Assembly: GCA_041484195.1 (NCBI GenBank)
Contig: JBGPHC010000023.1
Location: 6,839 to 70,838, forward strand
Direction: 5' to 3'
Length of the DNA: 64,000 nucleotides
DNA from: PSRI01 sp041484195
GTDB lineage: Bacteria; Bacteroidota; Bacteroidia; Chitinophagales; Chitinophagaceae
Part shown: positions 1 through 8,814 of the stretch, piece after piece
Numbering within the stretch: the first letter of the stretch is position 1
How the letters are laid out: every line of letters begins with the position of its first letter
The notes under the pieces: model-generated
The model's input: only the letters and a program-made list of their open reading frames with translations
What the model was told of the DNA's origin: nothing
The model's database searches: none
Made by a program: the position numbers and the translations under genes

Positions 1-39
1 TCGGATATTCAATTTCTAAATTGAATCTTCATCCCGGAT

Positions 40-2808
40 TCAATTCTTGGTAACAAATTCATCTAGGTTCAGCATGGCATTGGCCACTACCACCAGGGCC
101 GCAGTCTCCGGCTTATTATGTTCATTATCTACCCCCACCATTTCGCAGGTGCCGGATTTATCAGATTTAAATTTCTGCAAGGCCTTTTCATACAGGTTTT
201 GCAGTACGGCCAGCTTTTGAGGGGCAATCGGTTGGTACATCGCCAATTCATATCCTCTGCTGATCTGGTTTTTCACTTCAAGGCCTCCTTCTCTCTGCAT
301 ACGATAGGCGAAGTAGCGTGAGGCTTCGATATAAACAGAATCATTCAGCGTAACCAATGCCTGAAGCGGCGTATTCGTTCTAATGCGGCGGGCAGTACAC
401 ACTTCGCGGGCAGCGCCGTCAAAATTCATCATGGAAGGGTAGGGAGCCGTTCGTTTCCAATAGGTATAAATGGCTCTCCGATATTGATCTTCTCCAGTGC
501 TCTTCTCCCAGGTGGCCCCATTCCAGGGTGAAAGCCAGATGCCGCCGGGTTGATAGGGCATCACGCTCGGACCAAACATTTTCCTGCTCAGCAAACCACT
601 TACGGCCAGGGCCTGGTCCCGGATTTGTTCCCCGGAGAGTCTCGCCCTTGGACCTCTTGCATAGAATTTATTGAAAGGATCTTTTTCCAGGACTTTCACC
701 GCCACTTTCGAATCCTGTCGGTATGTGGCCGACAGGACAATTTCCTTTAAGAGTTTTTTCAGGCTCCAATGATAATCATGCATCAATCGCCAGGACAACC
801 AATCCAATAATTCCCGGTGTGTTGGAGGTATGCCCTGTGTGCCCAGATCTTCGAGTGTTTCGGCAATGCCCTGTCCGAATAATTGTTCCCAAATGCGATT
901 AACGATGGTTCTTGAAGTAAGCGGATTTTCAGCACTGGTCATCCATTCTGCAAGACCCAGCCTGTTACGCGGAGCGTTTTTTGGAAATGGATTCAGGGAA
1001 TGAGGCACATCCGGCTGCACTTCTTCGCCTTTCACCAGCCAGTTTCCTCTGTCAAAAACATGGGTCTTGCGAAACATATCGTTGGGATTGTCCATGGCAA
1101 TGGGCGTCGTGACCACTTTTTCTGAATTGATGAGGTCCCAGAAATACTTATAAGCGCTGTCATAGCCCGGTTTTCCCTTTCCGGGGAAGGGCTGCGTGAA
1201 ATAAAACCAGTCGAATTGCATCCCATTGTCTCCGGGTTTCTTAAGATGCGGATTCGTGTAGCTGAACCAAAGATCATGAACGCCGTCCGCTTTTGGAATA
1301 TCCAGAGTCGCAATTTTCCAGGCGCCCTTGGTATTGGCCGCAACCATTGATTTTAGTACCGGCCCATCGGGTTTGTCAAGATGGATGGTCCAATTTCCAT
1401 CGGCCAGCCAACTTACATACCGGAATATTAATTCATTTCTATTCTCGAGATCAACATTTTTTAGTCTGCAACTGGCATGATTTCGGAAGATGAGCCATTT
1501 GGTGTCTGCCAATTCACTGTTTGTAAATTGATCTGCCAAAAGCGAATTGATGGCAGGTTCCCAGGTCTTCACAAATCTTGCAATCTCATCGGCCCTTTCT
1601 TTAATTGTATGATGGGAGAGCCAGGATTTCAGTTTTTGAAGTTTGATACTGTCTTCCTTATTGTATTCGCGCAGGAGTGGGTAATCCGCAAAACTGTCTT
1701 CATCACGCATATTATTGAAGAAGGCCATGAATTTGTAATATTCTTCATGCCGGAAAGGATCGTAGGGATGACTATGACATTGTACACAGGAAAAAGTTGT
1801 TCCCATCAATCCTTCCCAGGTGGTATTGACCCTGTCAATTACGGCTGCGGTTCGGAATTCTTCATTGTCGGTCCCGCCTTCATCATTTGTCATAGTATTT
1901 CGGTGAAAGGCACTCGCAATAAATTCTTCATCGTCAGGGTTGGGAACAAGGTCGCCCGCAAGTTGCAATGTCAGGAACTGATCGTATGGAAGGTCTTCGT
2001 TAAAAGCCTTGATCAGCCAGTCGCGGTACCTCCAGATGGACCTGGAATCATCTCTTTCATAACCCTTGGTATCTGCATACCTCGCAAGGTCCAGCCACAT
2101 GGCTGTCCATCGCTCGCCGTATTGTGGAGAAGCAAGCAGTGAATCTACCAATTGTTCATAGGCGCGCTGGCTCGTGTCGGCCAGGAATTTTGCAGATAAA
2201 GATGTAGGCGCCGGAACTCCTGTCAGGTCCAGACTAAGTCTTCTCAAGATTGTGCGTTTGTCCGCTTCCGGGGAAGGTTCTAAATCTTCTTCGCGGAGCT
2301 TATCATGTATGAAATAATCAATTTCATTTTTTTCCCAAATAGGTTTTCGCGGGCTGAACCAACCCAGAAATCCTGATTTTGCAGTAGGAACTTCCACCTG
2401 TTTAACTGGCAGGTATGCCCAATGATCTCCCCATTGAGCGCCTTCTTTGATCCACTGTCTAAGGATGTCGATATCTTCTGCTGAAAGAGGAGGATGTTTA
2501 TAAGGCATTCTTTCCTCCGGGTCTTTAAGAGTCAGTCTCCTGATCATTTCGCTGTGTTCAGGATCGCCCGGAATAATGGCGGGTTTGCCACTTTCATTTT
2601 TGGCAAGAGCGTCAGCCCGGAACAAGAGGCTGAAGCCGGATTTTCTTCTTACGCCTCCATGGCAGGTGATGCAATTCTTATTGATGATGGGCTTGACGTC
2701 GGTGATGTATTCAATCTTCCTGTGCCCAATGAGGCTGGTGCCTACAATCAGTGCAAGTAACAAAACGCCGGTGGCCAGGAGGACTTTCTTATTCAGTAGG
2801 AATCTCAT
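40..2808 (-). CDS. PSCyt1/DUF1549/DUF1553 (PSD1-type) membrane-anchored protein
   Basis: This 922-residue protein starts with a short positive N-terminus and one hydrophobic segment (about 9-28), so it is probably anchored in the membrane and faces the periplasm. A c-type haem motif CITCH (46-50) lies in a PSCyt1-like region that also has the RMPYKHPPLS and WIKEGAQWGDHWAY blocks. DUF1549 follows, with a second CxxCH (CVQCH, near 340). A beta-rich stretch at about 430-550 looks like a carbohydrate-binding module (ELIFRYVSW...FDWFYF). DUF1553 closes the protein (SRTIVNRIWEQLFG, TNTPLQALVTLND). Family members are abundant in Planctomycetes and polysaccharide-degrading Bacteroidota and usually sit next to a DUF1501 gene. 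Any such partner would lie beyond the window edge. The biochemical role is not known; an oxidative or haem-linked function in glycan use is inference. Confidence 0.9.
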   Translation of the reverse strand: MRFLLNKKVLLATGVLLLALIVGTSLIGHRKIEYITDVKPIINKNCITCHGGVRRKSGFSLLFRADALAKNESGKPAIIPGDPEHSEMIRRLTLKDPEERMPYKHPPLSAEDIDILRQWIKEGAQWGDHWAYLPVKQVEVPTAKSGFLGWFSPRKPIWEKNEIDYFIHDKLREEDLEPSPEADKRTILRRLSLDLTGVPAPTSLSAKFLADTSQRAYEQLVDSLLASPQYGERWTAMWLDLARYADTKGYERDDSRSIWRYRDWLIKAFNEDLPYDQFLTLQLAGDLVPNPDDEEFIASAFHRNTMTNDEGGTDNEEFRTAAVIDRVNTTWEGLMGTTFSCVQCHSHPYDPFRHEEYYKFMAFFNNMRDEDSFADYPLLREYNKEDSIKLQKLKSWLSHHTIKERADEIARFVKTWEPAINSLLADQFTNSELADTKWLIFRNHASCRLKNVDLENRNELIFRYVSWLADGNWTIHLDKPDGPVLKSMVAANTKGAWKIATLDIPKADGVHDLWFSYTNPHLKKPGDNGMQFDWFYFTQPFPGKGKPGYDSAYKYFWDLINSEKVVTTPIAMDNPNDMFRKTHVFDRGNWLVKGEEVQPDVPHSLNPFPKNAPRNRLGLAEWMTSAENPLTSRTIVNRIWEQLFGQGIAETLEDLGTQGIPPTHRELLDWLSWRLMHDYHWSLKKLLKEIVLSATYRQDSKVAVKVLEKDPFNKFYARGPRARLSGEQIRDQALAVSGLLSRKMFGPSVMPYQPGGIWLSPWNGATWEKSTGEDQYRRAIYTYWKRTAPYPSMMNFDGAAREVCTARRIRTNTPLQALVTLNDSVYIEASRYFAYRMQREGGLEVKNQISRGYELAMYQPIAPQKLAVLQNLYEKALQKFKSDKSGTCEMVGVDNEHNKPETAALVVVANAMLNLDEFVTKN

Positions 2809-2924
2809 TGCAGGTTATCTGTCGCTTTTACGCTTAAATTTAGTCAAATTCTTTCGTATGTCCGAACCTAAGAAATTAGATTTTAAAGACAGATGAAATT
2901 CATGACAAATTGTTGAGTTGCTCA

Positions 2925-4874
2925 TTAGTTTTTCACCAGCCTTGCCACCCATCCTCCACCCGGAGCCAGGTGAATGGATAATGACCTGCTTCGGTCCACA
3001 GTTTCCTGGGATTTCTTATAATCATTGGCATTCCGGTCCGCGTTGATTCCATCCTGCCAGAGGTCCATACTGTAATTGCCATTTTCCAGGAAGGAGAGAG
3101 GGATATTGATATCTCTTGCCGACCAGTCAGTCATCGCCCCAATATACCATTCCCCATTGGCTGCTTTTCTCGCGACCACTACATAGTGACCTGTTTTTCC
3201 ATCCAGGGGCAGGGTCTGGTCCCATACGGTAGGAACCTTGCTGAGGAAATTCAGGCATTCGGGTTCCCGCATATAGTGCGTTGGGTTATCCGCCAACATC
3301 TGCAGCGGGCTCTCATAAATAACGTACATGGCTAACTGATGGCATCGGGTTCCAAGGCTGGAAGGATTATTGAAAACGGGATGCCAGTCTGATTTTTGCG
3401 CGTTTTGCATGGCGCCAGGAGTATAATCCATCGGACCCGCGGACATGCGAATGAAGGGCAGCATCAGATTATGATCCGGTCCAATGCTTTTGGTATTATC
3501 CCATTTGCTTTGTTCAAGACCGTAGACTCCTTCCCGGGAAATCACATTGGGATATAGTCTTTCCATTCCGGTTGGCTTATAGGCTCCGTGAAAATCCACC
3601 ATTAGCTTTCGCTGCGACGCGGCTTTTGCCACACGTTCATAAAAATTAACCATCAACTGGTCATCGCGCTGCATGAAGTCCACCTTGATGCCTCGTATGC
3701 CCCATTGTACAAATTGATCCAGGGCCTGGTCGAACTGTTTATCCAGAGCCAGCCAGGTCATCCACAATATGATGCCTACATTTTTCTGTTTGGCATAGGC
3801 GCTCAACTCGTCCATATTGATCGTGGGAACCACTTTGCGAAGGTCCCTGATATCACTCCAGCCTTCATCGAGAATTATATAATCCAATCCATTGCGGGCG
3901 GCAAAATCAATATAATATTTGTAGGTATCGGTATTAATTCCAGCACGGAAATCTACATTATAAACATTATTTGCATTCCACCAGTCCCAGGCCACTTTGC
4001 CTGGTTTCACCCAACTAAAGTCCTCTTTAGTTCCTCTCGATAACAAATACACCAATTGATTACTAATGAGGTCTGCGTCTTTATCGGCAATCATCAGCAC
4101 CCTCCATGGAAGGCTGCGCGGCGCCATGGTTTCGGCAAGAAAATGATCCCGTTCTACCACAATTCTGTCGCGGTCGCTGGTTTCCTTTTCCTGCGAAGGA
4201 TGAGCAGGGAATACTCCTTTCAGCGCGTTTTTTCCATTGCCGATCAACCAGAGTCCGGGGTAATCGTAGAGGTCTGCTTCTGTAATCAAAACCTTGGTAC
4301 CACCGTGATCTACCAGTGCTGGCAAGCTCGCCAGTTTCTGGCTGTCAATGGCAGCTACACTATATTTCTGATAGAGCCTTTCATTATGGGAATAGAAACT
4401 TGTTTCCTGGGGATAGTACACTGAATCATCGGCATTGAAAGTGAAGCGCAGCAATTCGTTCATCACTTTCATTGGGCCCTTGCCATGGTATTCCCAGCGG
4501 TAGGCTACACCGTTATTGTAGGCCCTGAAGGCGAGGGATAATTTATTCTTGAAATCCACTACAAGTTCATTGTAATGATCGGGGATCATCTTATTCTTTT
4601 GCCTGACTACAGGGAAAACTACTTCATCTGTGGATCTCAGGTAGGCTTTTTTCACCTTTAATGCGGGTGACCATCCCTTACCTTCCAGTTCTAAACCGAT
4701 TTGCGAGGGAGAGATCAGGGTGGAATTGTTATGGACTACGGAATAGGAGACTCTGTCGGTAACTAATATGGTTATTTCGGTCTGCTGGTCCGGAGCCAGC
4801 ACTGTGTATTTCTGAGCAAAAAGGCTGTTGATGCAAAGCAGGAAACTGCCTGTGTAGAATAAAAACTTCTTCAT
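2925..4874 (-). CDS. Glycoside hydrolase family 97 (alpha-glucosidase/alpha-galactosidase type)
   Basis: This is a full-length GH97 enzyme of 649 residues, the SusB-related family of calcium-dependent alpha-glycosidases. I start it at the ATG giving MKKFLFYTGSFLLCINSLFAQ, a normal signal peptide; an upstream in-frame ATG would add 14 residues in front of it. An N-terminal beta-sandwich (about 20-270) precedes the (beta/alpha)8 barrel with GKVAWDWWNANNVYNVDF, YIILDEGWSD, GIKVDFMQRDDQ and FHGAYKPTGMERLYPNV, and a C-terminal beta domain follows. The Asp in KVDF fits the nucleophile position of retaining GH97 members, which would favour alpha-galactosidase-like chemistry over inverting SusB; this assignment is tentative. 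No SusC/SusD pair is present. A 10-bp inverted repeat lies directly upstream. The protein is probably periplasmic. Confidence 0.92.
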   Translation of the reverse strand: MKKFLFYTGSFLLCINSLFAQKYTVLAPDQQTEITILVTDRVSYSVVHNNSTLISPSQIGLELEGKGWSPALKVKKAYLRSTDEVVFPVVRQKNKMIPDHYNELVVDFKNKLSLAFRAYNNGVAYRWEYHGKGPMKVMNELLRFTFNADDSVYYPQETSFYSHNERLYQKYSVAAIDSQKLASLPALVDHGGTKVLITEADLYDYPGLWLIGNGKNALKGVFPAHPSQEKETSDRDRIVVERDHFLAETMAPRSLPWRVLMIADKDADLISNQLVYLLSRGTKEDFSWVKPGKVAWDWWNANNVYNVDFRAGINTDTYKYYIDFAARNGLDYIILDEGWSDIRDLRKVVPTINMDELSAYAKQKNVGIILWMTWLALDKQFDQALDQFVQWGIRGIKVDFMQRDDQLMVNFYERVAKAASQRKLMVDFHGAYKPTGMERLYPNVISREGVYGLEQSKWDNTKSIGPDHNLMLPFIRMSAGPMDYTPGAMQNAQKSDWHPVFNNPSSLGTRCHQLAMYVIYESPLQMLADNPTHYMREPECLNFLSKVPTVWDQTLPLDGKTGHYVVVARKAANGEWYIGAMTDWSARDINIPLSFLENGNYSMDLWQDGINADRNANDYKKSQETVDRSRSLSIHLAPGGGWVARLVKN

Positions 4875-4884
4875 GATATTAGGT

Positions 4885-4919
4885 TGATTGTTGAAAGATA
4901 TAAATATAATCAACAATCA
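4885..4919 (-). promoter_or_regulatory. Perfect 10-bp inverted repeat upstream of the GH97 gene
   Basis: TGATTGTTGA (4885-4894) and its exact reverse complement TCAACAATCA (4910-4919) flank a 15-bp A/T-only-but-one spacer. The repeat lies 10 bp upstream of the GH97 start codon, in the 56-bp gap to slyD. It could be an operator for a dimeric regulator or a stem-loop in the mRNA leader. The symmetry is seen; the function is inferred. Confidence 0.5.
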
Positions 4920-4930
4920 CCAACCGGCTG

Positions 4931-5407
4931 TCAATAGGATTCGTGCGGGTGAGAATGCACGTGTCCGTGCGCGATTTCTTCTTCGGTGGCATCCCGTATC
5001 GCAGTTATTTTGAGTGTAAAATCCAGGGTCTTGCCTGAAAGCGGATGGTTAGCATCGAGCGTGACTTTATCTTTCTCCACTTTGGTAACCAGCAATTCCA
5101 TACCATCAGAAGATTGCACCACGGCGCCCTCTTCAATGGAAGCACCACCATCCGGAAACTGGTCCTGATTGACCTCAAAAACCATTGCCGGATCGTAGTG
5201 TCCATAAGCATCTTTGGGTGCGAGCCTAACTTTGGTTTCAGCCTGGTCGGAGAGACCAGTCAACGCATCTTCCAGGCCTTGCAGGATATTTCCATATCCG
5301 TGGAGGTAATCAAGCGGCGACTCGTCCTCATTACTGTCAACTATAGTACCGGTCTCATCCATCGCCTGGTAATGAATGCTCACTACTTTATCTGGTGCAA
5401 CGATCAT
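4931..5407 (-). CDS. slyD: FKBP-type peptidyl-prolyl isomerase, SlyD-like
   Basis: This 158-residue protein has a split FKBP domain (KVVSIHYQAMDETGTIVDSN at the start, NPLSGKTL-type ANHPLSGKTLDFTLKI near 118-133) with the inserted chaperone flap in between (about 65-115), as in SlyD. It ends in a short His-rich tail, HGHVHSHPH, which resembles the metal-binding tail of SlyD but is shorter than in enterobacteria. SlyD proteins catalyse prolyl cis/trans isomerisation, act as cytosolic folding helpers and bind nickel. The gene is followed by the GH97 gene on the same strand after 56 bp. A promoter-like TAACTTTG box lies about 14 bp upstream of the ATG, so the leader would be very short. Confidence 0.92.
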   Translation of the reverse strand: MIVAPDKVVSIHYQAMDETGTIVDSNEDESPLDYLHGYGNILQGLEDALTGLSDQAETKVRLAPKDAYGHYDPAMVFEVNQDQFPDGGASIEEGAVVQSSDGMELLVTKVEKDKVTLDANHPLSGKTLDFTLKITAIRDATEEEIAHGHVHSHPHESY

Positions 5408-5420
5408 GTAAAAAATTTTT

Positions 5421-5428
5421 CAAAGTTA
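5421..5428 (-). promoter_or_regulatory. Putative -7 box upstream of slyD
   Basis: TAACTTTG read on the minus strand matches the Bacteroidota -7 consensus TAnnTTTG. The expected transcription start would be only about 7 nt from the slyD ATG. No clear -33 TTTG is seen. Confidence 0.4.
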
Positions 5429-5658
5429 ATTGATTTAACCCTAATTTGCCTATGACAGTGACGAATTCTCATGTAAATATTTTCCTGCTTGAATGAGCTG
5501 CAGGAAAAGTCTTCATCCGATCCTGTAAAGAATTATATCTACAATAATTGTAATTGCCTTTATATAACAGGCTTCCCTGAATTTCCGCCAGAACTCCAAA
5601 TAAATTCATTCACTAAAATAAGTTCCTGCAATAAAAATTGAAATACAATTTTGTGGTA

Positions 5659-6234
5659 TTACCGCTGCGTGGTATGCCTGGTCAGCCTGGTTGCCACCGA
5701 AATCAGAGAGGGATAGACAGCGTCCACCAGGGGGTGGGGCAGGCTGGGGACTGGTCTATTGCTCGAAATGAAAATAGTATGAGCTCCGATATTTCTGCCG
5801 AATTGCATATCTGCCATAGTATTGCCAATCATCAGTGATCTCTTGAAATCAATTTCCGGAAAATCTTTCTGAGCCTGCAATGCCATACCCGGATTGGGTT
5901 TACGATTCATACTGTCGTCATTCAAGTCAATGCAATAGTAGATCCGGTCAATCCGTCCTCCTCCTGCTTCTATAGCACCTAACATATTGAGATGGATTTC
6001 CCGTAGATCGTCTTCGTCCATCAGGCCCTTGCTGATTCCCCGCTGATTGGTGATGACAATAATACGATTGAATTTTTGTGCAAAGATCTCAAGGGCCTGC
6101 TCCACCCCATCATAGAATTTGAATTGACTCCATTGGGTGACATAATCGCCTTCTGTTTCATGGTTGATCACGCCATCACGGTCCAGGAATAATGTCCAGC
6201 TCTTATCAATATTGTAGAGAAATTCGTCAGACAT
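5659..6234 (-). CDS. gmhB: D-glycero-D-manno-heptose 1,7-bisphosphate 7-phosphatase (HAD family)
   Basis: This 191-residue HAD phosphatase removes the 7-phosphate of heptose 1,7-bisphosphate. Motif I is LFLDRDGVINHE (about 16-27) with both catalytic Asp residues, motif II is VITNQRGISKG, and motif III/IV is RKPNPGM...MIGNTMADMQFG. Classical GmhB has a zinc loop with several Cys residues before CRKP. Here that stretch reads YYCIDLNDDSMNRKP, with one Cys only, so the zinc site appears absent. It is the last gene of the heptose set and starts 8 bp after hddC, so the two are surely co-transcribed. Together with HddC it would work on the alpha anomer (GDP branch); that specificity is inferred from context. 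Confidence 0.88.
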   Translation of the reverse strand: MSDEFLYNIDKSWTLFLDRDGVINHETEGDYVTQWSQFKFYDGVEQALEIFAQKFNRIIVITNQRGISKGLMDEDDLREIHLNMLGAIEAGGGRIDRIYYCIDLNDDSMNRKPNPGMALQAQKDFPEIDFKRSLMIGNTMADMQFGRNIGAHTIFISSNRPVPSLPHPLVDAVYPSLISVATRLTRHTTQR

Positions 6235-6242
6235 GCTGATGT

Positions 6243-6950
6243 CTAAATTTTGATTTGTTTGGGAAGTTCGACCTGTGCAAGGGCATAATCCTCCGGAATC
6301 CCAATATCTATAAAATAAGCATCCTGCACCACGCCATAGAATCGTCTGACCAGATAGAATTTTTCCAGGTAATCTTTCTCAAACGAAAATTGTTCCGGAA
6401 GATTTTCTTCCAGGAATTTGGCCCTGTGCAACAGGTAGATGCCTCCATTTATAAGCCCCGATTCGTAATAATGCTTTTCTTTAAAGCCCCTAATGTTGTA
6501 ATCCTCGCCGAGTTCTACCACACCATAACGATCGAAGTTCCGCATCGGCTTTAGAGCCAGTGTACACTGGGATCCACACAGGTGATGAAAGCCTTCCATG
6601 GCTGGTAAACTGATATCAAAATAAGTGTCTCCGTTTACGACCAGCACTGTCTTCCCACTGGCATAGCCGCAGGCTTTCCTGATGGCGCCGCCCGTGCCCA
6701 GGGCCTGCTTTTCGATGGCATAGTCCACCCGGAGTTGTGGGTAATGACTCATAACAAAATCCTGGATCATCTCATGCCTGTATCCCAGAGAAAAAATGAA
6801 TTTTTCAATGCCCATTTTTTGAAGGAGCGCAATGCCATAGGATAGAAAGGGCCTGCCGCCAATGGGCGCCATGCATTTTGGAGTATCGGGCAGTACTGAC
6901 TGCAATCTGGTGCCTAATCCTCCTGCCAAAATGATTGCTTCTTGTACCAT
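6243..6950 (-). CDS. hddC: D-glycero-alpha-D-manno-heptose 1-phosphate guanylyltransferase-like nucleotidyltransferase
   Basis: This 235-residue sugar-nucleotidyltransferase has the Rossmann signature AIILAGGLGTRL (5-16), the KCMAPIGGRPFL lysine block (about 25-36), the GTGGAIRKA region and VVNGDTYFDI with the metal-binding Asp (about 105-114). It would join heptose 1-phosphate with GTP to make GDP-D-glycero-alpha-D-manno-heptose. By sequence alone it could be another NDP-sugar pyrophosphorylase; its place between gmhA and gmhB with hddA upstream makes HddC the best reading. The gap to gmhA is 116 bp and to gmhB 8 bp. Confidence 0.85.
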   Translation of the reverse strand: MVQEAIILAGGLGTRLQSVLPDTPKCMAPIGGRPFLSYGIALLQKMGIEKFIFSLGYRHEMIQDFVMSHYPQLRVDYAIEKQALGTGGAIRKACGYASGKTVLVVNGDTYFDISLPAMEGFHHLCGSQCTLALKPMRNFDRYGVVELGEDYNIRGFKEKHYYESGLINGGIYLLHRAKFLEENLPEQFSFEKDYLEKFYLVRRFYGVVQDAYFIDIGIPEDYALAQVELPKQIKI

Positions 6951-7066
6951 CGGCTCAAGGATTCATGGGTTGGGAATTTGAGTGCATCGCAGCATTGTCT
7001 GATTTGTTGATTTCTTTTCCGGATGGCTCATGTCGGTGAATTCCGGAATGCGATTCCATTGGATCC

Positions 7067-7645
7067 TTATTTCTTAAAATAAGATTCCTCCACCAATTGA
7101 CAAATAATATGTCCGAGCATGATATGAGATTCCTGTATGCGCGGGGTATCTGTGGAAGGAACATTGATCAGGTAATCACTCAAATCCTTGATGGCGCCAC
7201 CACTCGCGCCAGTAAAACCAACGGTGAGCATTCCATTTTTCCTGGCCTGCTCGAATGCAAGAACAATGTTTTTCGAATTTCCAGAAGTAGACAAGCCGAT
7301 CAATACATCACCGGGGAGGCCGATACCCTTGATCATCCTGGAATAGACAACATCATAGCCATAGTCGTTTGCTACCGCAGTGAGATAGGAAGTATTCACA
7401 TGCAGAGCCTCTGCAGGCAGGGCATCCCGGTCAATATAGAACCTGCCGCTGAACTCGGCCGCAAGATGTTGGGCATCTGCCGCACTACCCCCATTTCCGC
7501 AGAATAAAATCTTATTGCCCTTCCGGAAGGCTTCTGTGATTGCGCCCGTCACCTTTTCAACAGTTTGAAGGAGCATTTCATCGGCCAGTACCTGGTTCTT
7601 TACCGATATGGAAGATTGAATGATATTTTTTATTTTTTCGTTCAT
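7067..7645 (-). CDS. gmhA: Sedoheptulose 7-phosphate isomerase
   Basis: This 192-residue SIS-domain protein catalyses the first step of heptose synthesis, sedoheptulose 7-phosphate to D-glycero-D-manno-heptose 7-phosphate. It has FCGNGGSAADAQHLAAEFSGRF (about 49-70), the phosphate-binding Ser loop GLSTSGNSKNIV (about 116-127) and the C-terminal QESHIMLGHIICQLVE helix carrying the conserved Glu/His. The length is normal for GmhA. It sits 47 bp after hddA and before hddC on the same strand. Confidence 0.93.
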   Translation of the reverse strand: MNEKIKNIIQSSISVKNQVLADEMLLQTVEKVTGAITEAFRKGNKILFCGNGGSAADAQHLAAEFSGRFYIDRDALPAEALHVNTSYLTAVANDYGYDVVYSRMIKGIGLPGDVLIGLSTSGNSKNIVLAFEQARKNGMLTVGFTGASGGAIKDLSDYLINVPSTDTPRIQESHIMLGHIICQLVEESYFKK

Positions 7646-7692
7646 GGCTGATTTTTTGAAAGTCCCAAGGCTTCTGATAATTTCTAAATCCT

Positions 7693-8727
7693 CTACAGTT
7701 GCGCTTGCCAGGTAGTTAAACCGCGTTTGGTGAAATTATATTGTCTGACCTGGCCTCCAAATTTCGCGAGGGCATCGATCACTTTGTATCTGGTATTGCC
7801 GGGGCAATAGAATATCATGAATCCACCGCCTCCCGCGCCTGAGATCTTTCCTCCGGAAGCACCAGCTTTCTTGGTGGCCTGGTAAATTTCCTGGATCAAT
7901 GGATTGGAGATATTGGAAGCCATTTTTATTTTTTGCTCAAATCCGAAATCGAGGATTTCTCCTATTTCCTGAAGCCGCCCTTTCAGCAGGGCTTCTTTCA
8001 TCATCCTGCTTTGCTCTTTCAGTTGGTGCATCGCCTCGATTGATCGGTCATTCCGGTCTTCCACATTTTTTTGCTGCTCCCGGATGATCGCCGCTGATTC
8101 CCGGCTGGTTGCCGTAAAATAGAGTACCAGGTTGTTTTCCAATTCACAGAGATATTCTGACTTGATGCGCAAGGGATTTACGATCACTTTGTCATCGTCA
8201 TAGAATTCCATAAAATTAACGCCTCCGAAAGTTGCCGCGTATTGATCCTGCTTACCGCCGGCCAGCATCAAATCCTTTCTCTCAATTTGATAAGCATAAT
8301 GCGCAATATCATATTCCCCCAATGGCAATTTCAGCATTTCAACGAAGGCTCCAATGATGGCGACTACCAAGGTGGAAGAGGTTCCAAGTCCTGAGCCGGC
8401 AGGAGCGTCCACATAAGTACTCAGCCTGAACCCGGTCAGTGGCAAGCCATAGTCCTTCTGAATTCGGTTATACACCCCCTTTAGTAAACCCAGCTTGCCG
8501 GTAATGGGTAATTCTTGGTTCCAATCGAAATGTTCTTCCTCTTTTTGGTCAATGGATTCCAATATGATGGCATTTTCCTGCAAGGGTTCAATATGGGCGT
8601 AAGCGTATAGTGAAACAGTGGCATTCAGGATGGCGCCCCCATACAAATCACTATATGGACTGACATCCGTGCCTCCTCCCGCCAGGCCAATACGCAATGG
8701 CGCTTTGCTTCTATATATCATATTCAA
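7693..8727 (-). CDS. hddA: D-glycero-alpha-D-manno-heptose 7-phosphate kinase (GHMP family)
   Basis: This 344-residue GHMP kinase phosphorylates heptose 7-phosphate at C1, giving the alpha-1,7-bisphosphate. RSKAPLRIGLAGGGTDVSPY is at the N-terminus (6-25), the ATP loop APAGSGLGTSSTLV is near 108-121, and the C-terminal GHMP motif GKISGAGGGGFMIFYC is near 292-307. GHMP domains of this type are also seen in FKP-like fucokinases, but the company of gmhA, hddC and gmhB supports HddA. It appears to open the heptose sub-operon; a TAGGTTTG box lies about 60 bp upstream, just past the end of the preceding glycosyltransferase gene. Confidence 0.9.
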   Translation of the reverse strand: MNMIYRSKAPLRIGLAGGGTDVSPYSDLYGGAILNATVSLYAYAHIEPLQENAIILESIDQKEEEHFDWNQELPITGKLGLLKGVYNRIQKDYGLPLTGFRLSTYVDAPAGSGLGTSSTLVVAIIGAFVEMLKLPLGEYDIAHYAYQIERKDLMLAGGKQDQYAATFGGVNFMEFYDDDKVIVNPLRIKSEYLCELENNLVLYFTATSRESAAIIREQQKNVEDRNDRSIEAMHQLKEQSRMMKEALLKGRLQEIGEILDFGFEQKIKMASNISNPLIQEIYQATKKAGASGGKISGAGGGGFMIFYCPGNTRYKVIDALAKFGGQVRQYNFTKRGLTTWQAQL

Positions 8728-8787
8728 TTATCAGGTTATTTGCTTGGACATGTTTCAATTTGATTCCGCATCATGATCTTCAGGTCG

Positions 8788-8795
8788 CAAACCTA
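8788..8795 (-). promoter_or_regulatory. Putative -7 box for the hddA-gmhA-hddC-gmhB genes
   Basis: On the minus strand this reads TAGGTTTG, a full match to TAnnTTTG. It lies in the 87-bp gap between the glycosyltransferase gene and hddA. A -33 TTTG is not obvious, so this may be an internal promoter of moderate strength or chance. Confidence 0.4.
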
Positions 8796-8814
8796 AACCT
8801 TTTTTGGAATTCAG

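Noticed and set aside
7..26. Palindrome ATTCAATTT-CT-AAATTGAAT after the first gene
   Set aside because: The stem is perfect, but the loop is 2 nt and no T tract follows on the minus strand, so I do not call a terminator.
1477..2142. 221-codon plus-strand ORF inside the PSCyt1/DUF1549 gene
   Set aside because: It lies antisense to a well-conserved protein and has no family features.
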